Assembly (NCBI GenBank): GCA_035656635.1
Contig: DASRSD010000053.1
Location: 1-45,425, forward strand
DNA length: 45,425 nt
Source: Pirellulales bacterium
Lineage (GTDB): Bacteria > Planctomycetota > Planctomycetia > Pirellulales > JADZDJ01
Reading direction: 5' to 3'
Positions 44,541-45,425 of the stretch are shown one piece after another. Position 1 is the first letter of the stretch. Every line of letters begins with the position of its first letter. A program made the position numbers and the translations under genes. The notes under the pieces were generated by a model. It saw nothing but the letters and a program-made list of their open reading frames with translations. It was not told the origin of the DNA and searched no databases.

Positions 44541-45425
44541 TTAGCGGTTCAAAGTAGATGGCCCGCCGCGCGATGCCTGGTTCTGCGAATTAAGACCAGC
44601 TTGATACTCTTTCAGCCACATGGTTATCTCTTGGGCAATTTCGGTTTGTTTTTGGGCCGTAGCCAGTTGGGTCGCTTGAAGTGCTTGCGCCTGAGCAGCA
44701 TCAGGCCGGTTTAATTGTGCATACGCTAATGCTAAGTTGAACGTGGCATCATAATCGATGGGATTTTTTTGCAGCACTTCTTGAAACTGCTCGATAGCTT
44801 GCTCCGGTTGTTCCAAATTCAAAAAAGCTATTCCCAATTTGGCTCGGGCGACGGTGTAATTGGAATTCAGCCGCAATGCCGTTTGGAATTGCTGGACGGC
44901 TTCCGGCAATCGCCCCGCTTGCCCTAGTCCGATTCCCAAATTGTAGTGCACCTGGGCGTTATCTGGATCGGAGTGTTCGGCTATTTGCAATTGCTCGAGG
45001 GCTTCCGCGGTTTTGCCGATTTTTCCCAGTGCGAGCCCTAAGTTGCACCGGGCGGGAACAAAGTCAGGCTTTAGTTGCAAGGCTTGTCGATATTGCTCGA
45101 TAGCTTCCTCCAGGCGGCCGATTTTCATTAGTGCGGTTCCCAAGTTCGTGTGAACCTCACCGTGCTTGGGATTGATTTGCAGCGCATGTCGATAACGTTC
45201 AATTGCCTCGGGAACACGATTCGCGGCCATCAATTCAAGCCCCCAGTTGTTATAGGCCACAACGTCGCTTGGTTGCGTCTGAGCGGTATCTTCCCACAGG
45301 GTAATGGCATCGTGATAAGCGGCTAGGCGGTGGAGATCGACGCTGCTGTAGATCAAGATGAGTGCGGACGCAAGGGTGGCCAACGCCGTGCTGGCGCGCC
45401 GTGTTCCTATTCCTATGTGTGTCAA
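44541..45425 (-). CDS. TPR protein, C-terminal part of a second TMTC-like protein (partial)
   Basis: 294 residues visible, open at the window edge. It begins with one hydrophobic helix (TALATLASALILIYSSVDL), then YHDAITLWEDTAQTQPSDVVAYNNW, which lines up with YVDAMTLYTKTVADNPE of the gene at 42390-44402. Six TPR units follow, of the form NLGTALMKIGRLEEAIEQYRQALQLKP. The missing N-terminal part is expected to be a multi-pass TMTC-like domain; that is inference. It lies 138 bp upstream of its paralogue, so the two may be one operon. Confidence 0.8.
   Translation of the reverse strand: MTHIGIGTRRASTALATLASALILIYSSVDLHRLAAYHDAITLWEDTAQTQPSDVVAYNNWGLELMAANRVPEAIERYRHALQINPKHGEVHTNLGTALMKIGRLEEAIEQYRQALQLKPDFVPARCNLGLALGKIGKTAEALEQLQIAEHSDPDNAQVHYNLGIGLGQAGRLPEAVQQFQTALRLNSNYTVARAKLGIAFLNLEQPEQAIEQFQEVLQKNPIDYDATFNLALAYAQLNRPDAAQAQALQATQLATAQKQTEIAQEITMWLKEYQAGLNSQNQASRGGPSTLNR

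Noticed and set aside
1-45425. CRISPR array, transposon or toxin-antitoxin system
   Set aside because: No regularly spaced repeats, transposase motifs with terminal repeats, or paired small toxin/antitoxin genes were seen.

Overview
The window looks like chromosomal DNA of a planctomycete, probably Pirellulales-like, of moderate GC content. This is an inference from gene content: a membrane Ser/Thr kinase with a DFN motif, a membrane-anchored squalene-cyclase-type repeat protein, a DUF6677-type membrane protein, secreted proteins without known relatives, a class II ribonucleotide reductase and TMTC-like TPR glycosyltransferases. No rRNA, CRISPR array, intact transposon or toxin/defence island was seen.

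Layout. 1-2440 is the end of an apparent integrated element: a helix-turn-helix protein, a zinc-ribbon protein and a tyrosine recombinase, abutting tRNA-Leu(CAA) at 2441-2523. 2784-9141 carries panB, a YyaL/SPATA20-type protein and, convergent with them, nrdJ. A long non-coding stretch (9142-10326) follows, holding two NrdR-type boxes 31 bp apart, an orphan plus-strand terminator and a degenerate CCACTA-rich repeat. 10327-13418 encodes a small secreted protein and a membrane kinase. 14016-18222 is a four-gene minus-strand operon (acyl-CoA carboxyltransferase, AtuA split into two ORFs, enoyl-CoA hydratase), probably for branched acyl-CoA or terpenoid catabolism, with a candidate operator in front. 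18395-20221 is a prenyltransferase/squalene-oxidase repeat protein. 20390-23079 is rpmG-recJ-pcm on the plus strand.

The second half contains a DUF421 membrane protein, nadE, a secreted protein with a permuted papain-like (YiiX-type) domain, a coupled pair of small membrane proteins, an ExeA-like AAA ATPase, rsmE, a lipoprotein-sized secreted unknown, a three-gene ABC exporter (permease-ATPase-permease), a universal stress protein, a YbaK-type deacylase, a full-length Lhr helicase and two tandem TMTC-like TPR proteins. The last of these is cut by the right edge. Lhr and the first TMTC-like gene overlap tail-to-tail by 70 bp.

I found no convincing wholly new multi-gene system. The most worthwhile leads are the split-AtuA/carboxyltransferase operon with its palindrome and no biotin carboxylase, the two orphan terminators that may mark unannotated RNAs, the structured element boundary at the tRNA, and the tandem TMTC-like glycosyltransferase candidates.
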